Source of the DNA: Mycobacterium sp. 852002-51961_SCH5331710
GTDB lineage: Bacteria; Actinomycetota; Actinomycetes; Mycobacteriales; Mycobacteriaceae
DNA length: 64,000 nt
Reading direction: 5' to 3'
Assembly (NCBI RefSeq): GCF_001665535.1
Contig: NZ_LZSQ01000001.1
Coordinates: 49,675-113,674 of the forward strand
Both the position numbers and the translations under genes were made by a program. Below are positions 1-9,863 of this stretch, one piece after another. The notes under the pieces were generated by a model, which was not told where the DNA came from, did no database searches, and saw only the letters and a list, made by a program, of their open reading frames with translations. The first letter of the stretch is position 1. Each line of letters begins with the position of its first letter.

Positions 1-551
1 GCGGTGCCCGGCTGGCTGTTGCGGCTGTTCGTGGCCTCCCGGCGTGCCTCCTCCCGCGCCTCGACCAGTCGTTGACCGATGCGGGCGCCGAACGCCAACT
101 GGAAGTTGATCCGCGCGGTGATGGTGGGCGTGGGGCGGTGAGCACCCGACTCGATATAGGCCTGCGACGCCCTGACCATCTGCATGACCAAACTCGCGTA
201 CAGCGCATGGCTGGCGTCGATGTCCTCGGGAAACCCGTAGGCGTAGACGAATGTCGAATTCGACGCGATATCGCATTTCACGTCGTTGGCGTGTGCGATC
301 ACCGTGAACAACTGCACATACGTCCGCAGCCCTCGAGTGCCGGCGTTGCCGATCGTGATCGTGCGCTGCACCGGCATCTGCGCCTTCGTGCGCTGATCGG
401 AGTGCGACCGCGCCACGGCCAGGTCGATGGAGGTGGCCGTCGCCAAGCGCTGCGCAGCGGCCATGAACGCGTCCGCCTCGTGCGGATTGTCGGTGCCCTC
501 GGCCTGCCGCAGCAGGGCGGCGATACGGGCCAGCATCTTGTCGTCACTCAT
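1..551 (-). CDS. DUF2786 family protein, C-terminal end cut by the window
   Basis: The minus-strand frame opens with ATG at 551 and runs without a stop past base 1, so at least 183 residues are present and the C-terminus is missing. The first ~45 residues (MSDDKMLARIAALLRQAEGT, then NPHEADAFMAAAQ) match the helical DUF2786 pattern in which a leading I-x-x-L-L-x-x-A-E-G segment is followed by E-A-x-A-F. The rest looks like a compact soluble domain, with no signal peptide or membrane segment. The molecular function of DUF2786 proteins is unknown to me. It lies on the same strand as the lipoprotein and lipase genes, 40 bp beyond the lipoprotein stop, so co-transcription is possible. Confidence 0.8.
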   Translation of the reverse strand, partial: MSDDKMLARIAALLRQAEGTDNPHEADAFMAAAQRLATATSIDLAVARSHSDQRTKAQMPVQRTITIGNAGTRGLRTYVQLFTVIAHANDVKCDIASNSTFVYAYGFPEDIDASHALYASLVMQMVRASQAYIESGAHRPTPTITARINFQLAFGARIGQRLVEAREEARREATNSRNSQPGT

Positions 552-591
552 GCGCGATCCACTTCGTCCTCTCCCACCTCATGGCGCCAGA

Positions 592-2429
<1,838 letters not shown>

Positions 2430-2466
2430 CTATCCGTTGTCGGACCCACTGATTAAGCTCGGCGGA

Positions 2467-3459
2467 GTGACGGTCCTGGCCCACGATCTCGACGACAGCA
2501 GCGCTGAGGATGCCTTCCTGGCCGATGCCCAGCGGTATCGCCGTGAACTGCTCGCGCACTGCTACCGGATGACCGGTTCCCTGCACGACGCCGAGGATCT
2601 GGTGCAGGAAACCTATCTGCGGGCGTGGAAGTCGTACAAAGGCTTCGAGGGCAAATCGTCGGTGCGCACGTGGCTGTACCGGATCGCCACCAACACCTGC
2701 CTGACGGCGCTGGAGAGCAGGCAGCGCAGGCCGCTGCCGACGGGCCTCGGGGCCCCGAGTTCCGATCCGCTCGACGACATCGTCGCCCGCGAGGAAGTGC
2801 CGTGGCTCGAGCCGCTGCCCGATCAGGCGGATGACCCGGCCGACCCGTCAGTCATCGTGGGCTCACGCGAATCGGTGCGGCTGGCGTTCGTCGCGGCACT
2901 TCAGCACCTCTCACCGCGGCAACGCGCCGTACTGGTGATGCGCGACGTGCTGCAGTGGAAGGCGTCCGAGGTCGCCGACGCGGTCGGCGCGTCGACGGCA
3001 GCGGTGAACAGCCTGCTGCAGCGTGCGCGTGCGCAGCTGGATGCCGTCGGCCCGAGCGAGGACGACGAGCTGCGCCCGCCGGAGTCCCCGGAGGCCCAGG
3101 ACCTGCTGACGCGCTATATCGCCGCGTTCGAGAGCTACGACATCGACAAGCTCGTCGAGTTGTTCACCGCGGATGCCGTGTGGGAAATGCCGCCGTTCGA
3201 CGGCTGGTACCAGGGCCCGGAGAACATCGTGCAATTGTCGAAGACCCACTGCCCCGCCGAGGGGCCCGGGGATATGCGGTTCATCCGGACCACGGCCAAC
3301 GGTCAGCCGGCCGCGGCGTTGTACATGCTCAACCGGGAGACCGGCGTTCACGAGGCCTTTCAACTCCATGTGCTCGACGTGACGGCCGGCGGCATCGCGC
3401 ATGTCGTGGCGTTCCACGCCTCGACCTTTGCCCCGTTCGGGCTCGCCGATACCGCCTGA
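2467..3459 (+). CDS. sigG: ECF-family RNA polymerase sigma factor SigG with C-terminal SnoaL-like domain
   Basis: Sigma-70 region 2 spans about residues 17-85 (Y-R-R-E-L-L-A-H-C-Y-R-M-T-G, then D-L-V-Q-E-T-Y-L-R-A-W), region 4 about 137-190 (L-S-P-R-Q-R-A-V-L, then a helix-turn-helix), and a SnoaL-like domain about 200-325. The linker contains W-L-E-P-L-P, like the W-L-P-E-P-type linker motif of SnoaL-bearing ECF sigma factors, where the C-terminal domain is thought to replace an anti-sigma factor; none is encoded next door. The frame is open upstream to 2368, but that would overlap the divergent lipase. I chose GTG 2467 (MTVLAHDL), which gives 330 residues. There is no clear ribosome binding site, so translation may be leaderless or near-leaderless. 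Confidence 0.9.
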   Translation: MTVLAHDLDDSSAEDAFLADAQRYRRELLAHCYRMTGSLHDAEDLVQETYLRAWKSYKGFEGKSSVRTWLYRIATNTCLTALESRQRRPLPTGLGAPSSDPLDDIVAREEVPWLEPLPDQADDPADPSVIVGSRESVRLAFVAALQHLSPRQRAVLVMRDVLQWKASEVADAVGASTAAVNSLLQRARAQLDAVGPSEDDELRPPESPEAQDLLTRYIAAFESYDIDKLVELFTADAVWEMPPFDGWYQGPENIVQLSKTHCPAEGPGDMRFIRTTANGQPAAALYMLNRETGVHEAFQLHVLDVTAGGIAHVVAFHASTFAPFGLADTA

Positions 3460-3460
3460 C

Positions 3461-4381
3461 CTACGGCTTGCGGCCCAGCGCGTACTCGTCGATGCTCAGG
3501 CCCGCCCTTTCCGCTTCGGCGCGCTCATAGGCGATGTCGTGCCGGTAGCCGAGCACGACGCTGGTGATCAACGCGATCGAGATGACGCCCTCAGCGATGA
3601 AGAACGCCGCAAAGTCGATGAGCGAGCCGATCGGCGGGCCGCCGGGCACGGCGTTGCGAAGAGGAATCAGTGCGAACAGGATCGCAGCCATCATCGAGCA
3701 GGCCGGCAGGACAAGACCTCTGCGCCACCGCAGCGCGTAGTAGGACGCCGTGACGGCCGCCGCGGCCAACCCGAGCATGAGCAGCATCACGAACACGGCG
3801 AACACCAGCGTCGGGGCGCTGCGGTGCAGGTAGAGATCCGCGTCGACGCTGTCGCCTTCGACATCCGGGTCGGGCCCCAGCGCGACCCGGAAGAACGAGT
3901 CGTTGTTGAACACGGTGAGCGTGGTGGGCAGCGCGGTGCCGTCGTCGGCCGCGATGTTGAGCCCGAGGAAGGCGGTGTAGCGATCGAAGGGGTAGTCGGT
4001 CGGGATCCCGACCATCCCGAATTTCTGCTCGATGACGGGCACCGTCTCTCCGCTCGGCAGGTTCACCGAGGGATTTGTGAAGGAATTGCTCAGCAGCTTG
4101 GTGTCCAGGTTGAGATGGCCGCTTTCATCGGCGTACTTCCCGTTGGCCTCGATGTCGGTGATCGTCGCCGCCACCGTCGTCGTCTCGGTGTCGACCCGGT
4201 TCACCCACACGGTGAGGTCGATCCGGTCGGGCTTGTCGAAGTCGCCGAGTTGCAGACCGTCCTCAGCCCAGTGCCTGCTGGATGCATACAGCGCGAGGTT
4301 GCCCGCCATCAGCAGCACAAGTGCCACAGCGAAGACGGCAAGCGCCCGCACAGCGCGCCATCGCGGCGAAGGTGTGCTCAT
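3461..4381 (-). CDS. DUF4436 family membrane protein, copy 1
   Basis: The 306-residue protein has one N-terminal membrane helix (about residues 11-31), a ~160-residue extracytoplasmic part rich in beta-type sequence, then three C-terminal helices (about 190-275). The loop with I-P-L-R-N-A-V-P-G-G-P-P-I-G-S before the last helix is the hallmark shared with the second DUF4436 gene at 42991-43890 (I-P-I-R-N-F-M-P-G-A-P-P-P-G). Function is unknown. It is convergent with sigG, with one base between the stops, and divergent from the NDMA-type dehydrogenase across a 153-bp regulatory gap. In M. tuberculosis the sigG-mce1 interval also holds a membrane protein gene, but I cannot say they are orthologous. 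Confidence 0.82.
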   Translation of the reverse strand: MSTPSPRWRAVRALAVFAVALVLLMAGNLALYASSRHWAEDGLQLGDFDKPDRIDLTVWVNRVDTETTTVAATITDIEANGKYADESGHLNLDTKLLSNSFTNPSVNLPSGETVPVIEQKFGMVGIPTDYPFDRYTAFLGLNIAADDGTALPTTLTVFNNDSFFRVALGPDPDVEGDSVDADLYLHRSAPTLVFAVFVMLLMLGLAAAAVTASYYALRWRRGLVLPACSMMAAILFALIPLRNAVPGGPPIGSLIDFAAFFIAEGVISIALITSVVLGYRHDIAYERAEAERAGLSIDEYALGRKP

Positions 4382-4495
4382 CGCGGGCAGCGTATTACGA
4401 GGGGGGCGCGCAAAAGCGGCTCGACGCGCAGGTGGCTGGCCGACAGCGGTGCCTGCGACGGCCCGAAGCCCCTATCTACGCAGTTCAAGGCGGAC

Positions 4496-4526
4496 TTGAC
4501 ACCTGTTCTGCAACGTGTTCTATAGT
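4496..4526 (+). promoter_or_regulatory. SigA-type promoter overlapped by a KstR-like palindrome
   Basis: TTGACA (4496-4501) and TATAGT (4521-4526) are separated by 19 bp, and the ATG of the dehydrogenase follows at 4535, so the transcript would be nearly leaderless. Inside the spacer, TGCAACGTGTTCTA (4509-4522) fits every fixed position of the KstR consensus TnnAACnnGTTnnA. A repressor bound there would cover the -10 box. The boxes and the match are direct observations; regulation by KstR is inference. Confidence 0.6.
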
Positions 4527-4534
4527 CAGCGGCC

Positions 4535-5659
4535 ATGAAGACCAAGGGCGCGCTGCTGTGGGAGCTCAACTCACCGTTCCGCATCGACGAGATAGAGATC
4601 GGTGACCCCGTCGCCGACGAGGTACAGATCCGAATGCACGCCGCGGGCATGTGCCATTCGGACTACCACCTGACCACCGGCGCCACCCCGATCGGGCTGC
4701 CTGCGCTCGGCGGACACGAGGGCGCCGGCGTGATCACGAAGGTCGGCAGGAACGTCACCGGCCTCGAGGAGGGCGACCACGTCATCCTCGCGTTCATCCC
4801 GGCGTGCGGGCAATGCGCACCATGCCTCAAGGGTTATCGCTCGCTGTGCGACCGCGGCGCGGTACTGCTCGGCGGCAAGGCGATCGCCGACGGCACCTCC
4901 CGCGTGCATGCCGGTAGCACCGAGGTCTCGCCGATGAACCTGCTCGGCACGTTCGCGCCGCACATGACGGTGCACAAGGACTCCGTCGTCAAGATCGACA
5001 AAGACATTCCGTTCGAGTCGGCGGCCCTGCTGGGCTGCGCGGTCCCGACGGGCTTCGGGTCGGCCACCAACGTGGCCGAGGTGAACCCGGGCGAGACCGT
5101 CGTGATCGTCGGCGTCGGCGGTATCGGCATGAGCGCACTGCAGGGAGCGGTCATCGCCGGGGCCCGCCACGTCGTCGCGATCGACCCGAACGAGTGGAAG
5201 CGCGAACAGGCGATCAAGTTCGGCGCCACCCACGTCTACCCGTCGATGGCCGAGGCGATCGCACCCGTCATCGACCTCACCCACGGCGTGATGGCCGACA
5301 AGACGATCATCGCCGTCGGCGATATGAAGGGCGAGTACATCGAAGAGGCGCTGACGCTGACCACCAAGACCGGCACCTGCGTCGTGACGGGCATGGGCTC
5401 GATGATGGACGTCGACGTCAAGCTCAACCTGTTCTTGTTCACGATGTTGCAGAAGACGTTGAAGGGCAACATTTTCGGCGGCGGCAGTTCGCACATCGAG
5501 ACCCCGAAACTGGTCGGCCTGTACAAGGCGGGCTTGCTGAACATCGACGACATGGTCACCAGGACCTACCGCCTCGAGGACATCAATTCCGGCTATGCGG
5601 ACATGCTCGACGGCAAGAACATCCGCGGCGTCGTCACCTACGACGAGGCGGACTGGTAG
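4535..5659 (+). CDS. NDMA-dependent (mycofactocin-associated) zinc alcohol dehydrogenase
   Basis: The 374-residue medium-chain dehydrogenase oxidises an alcohol with tightly held nicotinamide cofactor. It resembles the NDMA-dependent class, whose in vivo electron acceptor is thought to be mycofactocin. Catalytic zinc ligands are Cys40 (G-M-C-H-S-D), His61/Glu62 (G-G-H-E-G) and Cys168 (L-L-G-C-A-V); structural zinc cysteines are 91, 94, 97 and 105. The Rossmann motif is V-G-V-G-G-I-G-M near residue 194. The class signature includes the S-S-H-I-E-T-P segment near 320. No mycofactocin biosynthesis genes are in the window. The 3' end overlaps the convergent MarR gene by 26 bp. The promoter carries a KstR-like site, which would suggest a role in sterol or lipid alcohol metabolism. 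Confidence 0.9.
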   Translation: MKTKGALLWELNSPFRIDEIEIGDPVADEVQIRMHAAGMCHSDYHLTTGATPIGLPALGGHEGAGVITKVGRNVTGLEEGDHVILAFIPACGQCAPCLKGYRSLCDRGAVLLGGKAIADGTSRVHAGSTEVSPMNLLGTFAPHMTVHKDSVVKIDKDIPFESAALLGCAVPTGFGSATNVAEVNPGETVVIVGVGGIGMSALQGAVIAGARHVVAIDPNEWKREQAIKFGATHVYPSMAEAIAPVIDLTHGVMADKTIIAVGDMKGEYIEEALTLTTKTGTCVVTGMGSMMDVDVKLNLFLFTMLQKTLKGNIFGGGSSHIETPKLVGLYKAGLLNIDDMVTRTYRLEDINSGYADMLDGKNIRGVVTYDEADW

Positions 5660-6098
5660 CCAGCCGGTCCAGCACCGCGTCCAAAACCTCGTCGAACGCC
5701 TGAAGCTGTTGTGGTGTCAACCCCTCGAACACCGTGCTGCGCACGAGTTCTGCGTGCCCGGGAGCAGCCCTCTGCAGCGCTTCGAGCCCACCGTCGGTGA
5801 TCGAGACGCTGGCGCCCCGCCGGTCGTCGTCGCTGCCGTGCCGCTCGAGCAGTGCGCGCCCGCGCATCCGCCGCAGCTGGTGTGACAACCTGCTCTGCTC
5901 CCACCCGAGCGTCTCGGCCAGGTCGTTGATGCGCTGCGGACCGCGCTCGTTCAGCGCCACGAGGACCTCGTAGTCCGCCAGCGACAACTCGCAGTCACGT
6001 TGTAGTTGCCGGTGCATGGCCGTCTGCAGACGGCTCGTGACCGTCAGGAACTTCCGCCAGACCTCTTGTTCGTGCCTCGTCAGCCACACGGAATACAT
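5634..6098 (-). CDS. MarR-family transcriptional regulator
   Basis: The 154-residue protein has the MarR layout: N-terminal dimerisation helix, winged helix (about residues 40-105) with recognition segment I-N-D-L-A-E-T-L-G-W-E-Q-S-R-L-S-H, and the wing signature D-D-R-R-G-A-S-V-S-I-T near 92. These regulators are usually ligand-responsive repressors of adjacent genes. It is convergent with the NDMA-type dehydrogenase (26-bp overlap) and divergent from the pirin gene with a 67-bp gap, so the pirin/sugar-dehydrogenase pair is the likeliest local target. Confidence 0.9.
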   Translation of the reverse strand: MYSVWLTRHEQEVWRKFLTVTSRLQTAMHRQLQRDCELSLADYEVLVALNERGPQRINDLAETLGWEQSRLSHQLRRMRGRALLERHGSDDDRRGASVSITDGGLEALQRAAPGHAELVRSTVFEGLTPQQLQAFDEVLDAVLDRLATSPPRRR

Positions 6099-6165
6099 GA
6101 CACATCATCTATGTTGTCGCGTCCAGTAGCCCCATTTAGGCTGGGCGCCGAGCGAGAGGTAAGCC

Positions 6166-6957
6166 ATGACCGCCCCCACCGTCGACATCCGCCGGGCAGA
6201 CGATCGCGCGAAGACCGCGATCTCCTGGCTGGACTCCAAGCACTCGTTCTCCTTCGGCAGCCACTACGAGCCGGACAACACCCATCACGGCCTGCTGCTC
6301 GTCAACAACGACGACATCGTCAAACCGGGTACGGGGTTCGACACCCATCCGCACCGGGACATGGAGATCGTCACCTGGGTGCTGCGCGGATCGCTGGTGC
6401 ACCAGGACTCCACCGGCCACTCCGGCGTGATCTATCCCGGCCTGGCGCAACGGATGTCGGCCGGCCGCGGCATCTTGCACTCGGAAAAGAACGACTCGTG
6501 GACGCTGACGGGCGCCGAATCCCGCTGGGGGCACCTCCCGCCCGAAGGGCAGGGGGACGAGCCGGTGCATTTCGTCCAGATGTGGGTGGTCCCCGACGAG
6601 TCCGGAATCGACCCCGGCTACCAGCAGCTCGAAATCGATGACGAACTGCTGCGCGGCGGTCTGATCACGATCGCCAGCGGTATGCCCGCACACCGGGACC
6701 AGACCGCGATCTTCATCCGCAACAAGTACGCCGCCCTACACGGAGCGCGCATGCAGCCCGGTGACAGCGTCGAGTTGCCGCACGCCCCGTATCTCCACCT
6801 GTTCGTGCCCCGCGGCGAGGTCACGCTCGAGGGCGCGGGCCCCTTGGGTGAGGGCGACGCCGTTCGTTTCACGGGTGCGGGTGGCCAGCGCGTCACCGCC
6901 ACGACGTCGGCCGAAATTCTGGTCTGGGAGATGCATGCGAGTTTGGCTGCGGCATAA
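6166..6957 (+). CDS. Pirin family cupin protein (Rv0181c-like)
   Basis: The 263-residue bicupin protein carries the pirin metal site: T-H-P-H-R-D-M-E near residue 58 (two His), a further His in L-V-H-Q-D, and L-H-S-E (His-x-Glu) near 105. These ligands are those of the quercetin 2,3-dioxygenase-like YhhW group, so metal-dependent dioxygenase or redox-sensor activity is possible, but the natural substrate is unknown. ATG 6166 is preceded by a purine-rich GAGAGGTAAGCC. Its 3' end overlaps the next gene's start by 23 bp, indicating coupling. In M. tuberculosis Rv0181c, also pirin-like, sits beside sigG, so synteny supports the call. Confidence 0.88.
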   Translation: MTAPTVDIRRADDRAKTAISWLDSKHSFSFGSHYEPDNTHHGLLLVNNDDIVKPGTGFDTHPHRDMEIVTWVLRGSLVHQDSTGHSGVIYPGLAQRMSAGRGILHSEKNDSWTLTGAESRWGHLPPEGQGDEPVHFVQMWVVPDESGIDPGYQQLEIDDELLRGGLITIASGMPAHRDQTAIFIRNKYAALHGARMQPGDSVELPHAPYLHLFVPRGEVTLEGAGPLGEGDAVRFTGAGGQRVTATTSAEILVWEMHASLAAA

Positions 6958-8239
6958 CGCGATCGCCTGCATCGCAGGTGTGATGCTGGCGACGGGCTGC
7001 TCGTCGGATTCCGGGAGCGCGCCTGCGCCGGACCCGTCCACGAGCGAACCCTCGACCACCGCGGAAGCGACCTCGGACCTGTCCGAGGTGACCGTCGCCG
7101 TCGACCCGGCCCTGGCGCAGGCGCCGTTCGACGAGCCGCGTCAGGCGCTCGTTCCCGCCGGTTGGTCGATGTCGGTGTGGGCGCGCATCCCGAAGGCGAG
7201 GCTGGCCGCGTGGGCACCCGACGGTGCGCTCCTCGTGTCGCAGCCGAGCACGGGCGAGGTGTTGCGCCTGCAGCCCAGCGATGCGCAACCCCGCCAGTCG
7301 ACCCTGCTGTCAGGACTTGACCAGCCGCACGGGCTGGCGTTCGAAGGCGACACGCTCTACGTCGCCGAAAGCGACCAGGTCGACGCCTACGCCTACGCCA
7401 ACGGCGCGGCCACCGTTCGGCGCACCGTCGCGGGGGATCTGCCCGACGCGGGAAGTCCGGACCTGCGCGGCGCGTATGCCCACGCCCTCAAATCCGTCGC
7501 GATCGGCTCTGATGGCAGCGTCTACTTCTCGATCGGTTCGACGGGCAACATCACTGCCGCCGATCGCGACGCCGATCCGCCGCGCGCCACGATCATGCGG
7601 GTCCCGCCGGGAGGTGGCCCCGCCGAGCCGTTCGCGACCGGGGTCCGCAACGGGACCGGCCTGGCGATCGCGCCGGACGGAGCGGTGTGGACCGCCGTCA
7701 ACAACCGCGACAACGTCGCCGACCCGCGCACCGGCGAGGTCCGCCAGGACTACGTCAGCCTGCATCCGCCGGAATCGGTGGCGCGACTGACGCCCGGCCG
7801 CGAACTGGGCTGGCCCTTCTGCAATCCCGAGGGTGGCCCGGCGCGGCTGCCGTTGATCCGCGACGTGCAGACCAACGCCGACGGCAGCCGCCTCGACTGT
7901 GCGGCCCTGCCGCCGATCGAACAGAGCCTCGGCGCGCATGCCGCCCCGCTCGGGATGAGCTTCACCGACGGCGCGTTACCTGCTCCGTACTCGAGCGGTG
8001 CGCTCGTCGGCGTGCACGGGTCGTGGAACCGGGAGCCGCCGTATGCCCCCGAGGTGGCGTTCTTCGGCTGGCGCAACGGAGAACTCGCCGACAAGCAGAC
8101 GCTGGTCGGCGGGTTCCAGTCCGAAGACGGCTCACGGTGGGGCCGCCCGGTCGCCGCGGTCGTCGGGCCCGACGGCGCCGTCTACATCACCGATGACTAC
8201 GCCGACGCGGTTTACCGGTTGGCCCCGCCGGAGCGTTAG
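6935..8239 (+). CDS. PQQ-type sugar (glucose/sorbosone) dehydrogenase-like lipoprotein
   Basis: The 434-residue product begins with a lipoprotein signal (L-A-T-G-C at about residues 18-22) followed by a Ser/Pro/Thr-rich linker, then a six-bladed beta-propeller resembling soluble glucose/sorbosone dehydrogenases. Typical segments are H-G-L-A-F near 130, N-G-T-G-L-A near 230, L-G-W-P-F-C and the late H-G-S-W-N-R near 360. I chose ATG 6935 because it immediately precedes the signal sequence; the frame is open further upstream only inside the pirin gene. The protein should be anchored outside the membrane. Whether it binds PQQ or is a non-catalytic propeller cannot be decided here. Confidence 0.83.
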   Translation: MRVWLRHNAIACIAGVMLATGCSSDSGSAPAPDPSTSEPSTTAEATSDLSEVTVAVDPALAQAPFDEPRQALVPAGWSMSVWARIPKARLAAWAPDGALLVSQPSTGEVLRLQPSDAQPRQSTLLSGLDQPHGLAFEGDTLYVAESDQVDAYAYANGAATVRRTVAGDLPDAGSPDLRGAYAHALKSVAIGSDGSVYFSIGSTGNITAADRDADPPRATIMRVPPGGGPAEPFATGVRNGTGLAIAPDGAVWTAVNNRDNVADPRTGEVRQDYVSLHPPESVARLTPGRELGWPFCNPEGGPARLPLIRDVQTNADGSRLDCAALPPIEQSLGAHAAPLGMSFTDGALPAPYSSGALVGVHGSWNREPPYAPEVAFFGWRNGELADKQTLVGGFQSEDGSRWGRPVAAVVGPDGAVYITDDYADAVYRLAPPER

Positions 8240-8517
8240 CGCGTTCTCGGCGCTCCCGTGCCCCGCCGTCCGGTGATCGCTACGTAGATGCCGATGAGGA
8301 TGATGGCCACTACCAGCCCGATGACGAATGGGATCGGGGAGAACATCTTGTCCCCGGTGCCGAACATCTCATTCGAAATCCACGAGCCGAGCAGGGCTCC
8401 CACTGCACCGAGCAGCACGGTGATGAGAACACCGACGTTCTGCTTACCGGGCAGAATCAGGCGCGCCAGTGCGCCGAGGATTGCGCCGACGACGAGCGCA
8501 ACAATGATCGTCCACAT
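8236..8517 (-). CDS. GlsB/YeaQ/YmgE family stress-response membrane protein
   Basis: The 93-residue protein consists almost wholly of three hydrophobic helices (about residues 3-20, 29-48 and 59-81) with the family pattern G-A-I-L-G-x-L-A-R near 12 and L-L-G-A-V-G-A-L-L-G near 36. This group, once called transglycosylase-associated, is small, membrane-embedded and often induced by stress; its activity is unknown. It is convergent with the sugar-dehydrogenase-like gene with a 4-bp stop overlap and divergent from the phosphodiester glycosidase gene. Confidence 0.88.
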   Translation of the reverse strand: MWTIIVALVVGAILGALARLILPGKQNVGVLITVLLGAVGALLGSWISNEMFGTGDKMFSPIPFVIGLVVAIILIGIYVAITGRRGTGAPRTR

Positions 8518-8724
8518 ATGTGACTCCTTCAGTTGGCGGCACTATGTGCCGCTAAGCACACAGTGCCCGTCTTGAGCGGTTCGTAACCCCTTGATTCGGC
8601 CTCCCACTCGTCTCCTGGTGCGTGGTCGCACACAATGATTTGACTCCTGCGGGACCTCAAGCGGCGCCGGAGCATCGAATCGCGACCTCCCAGCAACTCA
8701 ACTGTGATGTAACTGCGACATATG

Positions 8725-8752
8725 TTGACAGTGGGATTGTTGTGAATAATGT
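8725..8752 (+). promoter_or_regulatory. Candidate SigA-type promoter for the phosphodiester glycosidase gene
   Basis: TTGACA (8725-8730) and TAATGT (8747-8752) are separated by 16 bp in an AT-richer part of the 272-bp gap between divergent genes. The start GTG lies at 8790 with AAAGGAG at 8777-8783, leaving a short leader. The rest of the gap, 8518-8724, shows nothing I can name. Confidence 0.5.
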
Positions 8753-8789
8753 GGCATTCGTTCCGCAGTCAACGCCAAAGGAGCCTCAC

Positions 8790-9863
8790 GTGTCGGCGCG
8801 AACAGCAAACATCAAACGCTTCGCGGCCTCGGCTGCGGCGCTGTTGCTGTGCGCGGTGCTGTCGACGGCCCCTGCCGCCAATGCCGCCGGCGCACGCGAG
8901 AAACTCGCCAACGCGATCGCCAACACCCGCGGGTCCTATCTCGTCTACAACTTCGGCGGTGGCCATCCCGCCCCGATGCTCAACGCGGGCGGCGGCTGGT
9001 ACGAGACCACCAGCGGCGGGCGTCTGATGATCATCAAGGCGGCCTCCACCCGGCTTGCGCCGCGGCTGCTGGTCGACTCGCACCGGGGTTATCAAGCGCG
9101 TTGCGAGCGCGATCCCCGCGCCCGCACCGGGGAGGGGCTGTTGCAGGCGTCGGAGATCTTCACTCCGCTGCAGGCCTGGCAGGCGCTCGGACAGCCGACG
9201 ATCGCGATCAACGCCAACTTCTTCGACGTGCGCGGTCAGCGAGGCGGTTCGTGGAAGTCGACTGGATGCAGTTCACCGCTGGGCGCCTATGTCGACAACA
9301 CCCGTGGCCAGGGTAAGGCGAACGTGGCGGTGACCGGCACCGTCGCCTATGCGGGTAAGCAGGGGTTGTCCGGCGGCAACGAGCACTGGAAAGCGTTGTC
9401 CACCATGATTCTCCCGGTGGGCGGAGCGCCGTACGTGGTGCCGCCTGCCAGCCCCGACGACTACGACGCGGCGTCACCGGTGGTGCAACGGCTGGTCGAC
9501 GAGGGCGTGCGGTTCGTGGCGGTCGCAGGCATCGGCCTGCTCGCCCCCGGGGACACCGGGCAGCTCAACGACGGTGGGCCGAGCGCGGCGCGCACCGCGC
9601 TGGCATACGCCAAGGACAAGGACGAGATGTACGTCTTCCAGGGCGGCAGCTACACCCCGGACCAGATCCAGGATCTGTTCCGCGGGTTGGGCAGTGACAC
9701 CGCCATTCTGCTCGACGGCGGCGGTTCGTCGTCGATCGTGCTGCGTCGCGACACCGGCGGCATGTGGACCGGTGCGGGTGTGCCCCGCGGATCCTGTGAC
9801 ACACGGCAGGTGCTCTGCGATTCGCGCGAACGCGGATTGCCGAGCTGGCTCGCATTCAACTAG
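8790..9863 (+). CDS. Secreted phosphodiester glycosidase (NAGPA/DUF2233-type) family protein
   Basis: The 357-residue protein has a Sec-type signal (hydrophobic residues ~10-27, cleavage near A-N-A-A). Its domain matches the NAGPA-like phosphodiester glycosidase fold: N-A-N-F-F-D near residue 147, G-G-P-S-A-A-R-T near 264 and the signature L-L-D-G-G-G-S-S near 309. In other bacteria such proteins cleave sugar phosphodiesters or act on cell-wall glycans; the mycobacterial substrate is not known to me. GTG 8790 is fixed by AAAGGAG six bases upstream. The 3' end overlaps by 4 bp the convergent repeat-tailed protein gene. By position it lies where lprO (Rv0179c) would be, but it has no lipobox, so orthology is uncertain. 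Confidence 0.85.
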   Translation: MSARTANIKRFAASAAALLLCAVLSTAPAANAAGAREKLANAIANTRGSYLVYNFGGGHPAPMLNAGGGWYETTSGGRLMIIKAASTRLAPRLLVDSHRGYQARCERDPRARTGEGLLQASEIFTPLQAWQALGQPTIAINANFFDVRGQRGGSWKSTGCSSPLGAYVDNTRGQGKANVAVTGTVAYAGKQGLSGGNEHWKALSTMILPVGGAPYVVPPASPDDYDAASPVVQRLVDEGVRFVAVAGIGLLAPGDTGQLNDGGPSAARTALAYAKDKDEMYVFQGGSYTPDQIQDLFRGLGSDTAILLDGGGSSSIVLRRDTGGMWTGAGVPRGSCDTRQVLCDSRERGLPSWLAFN

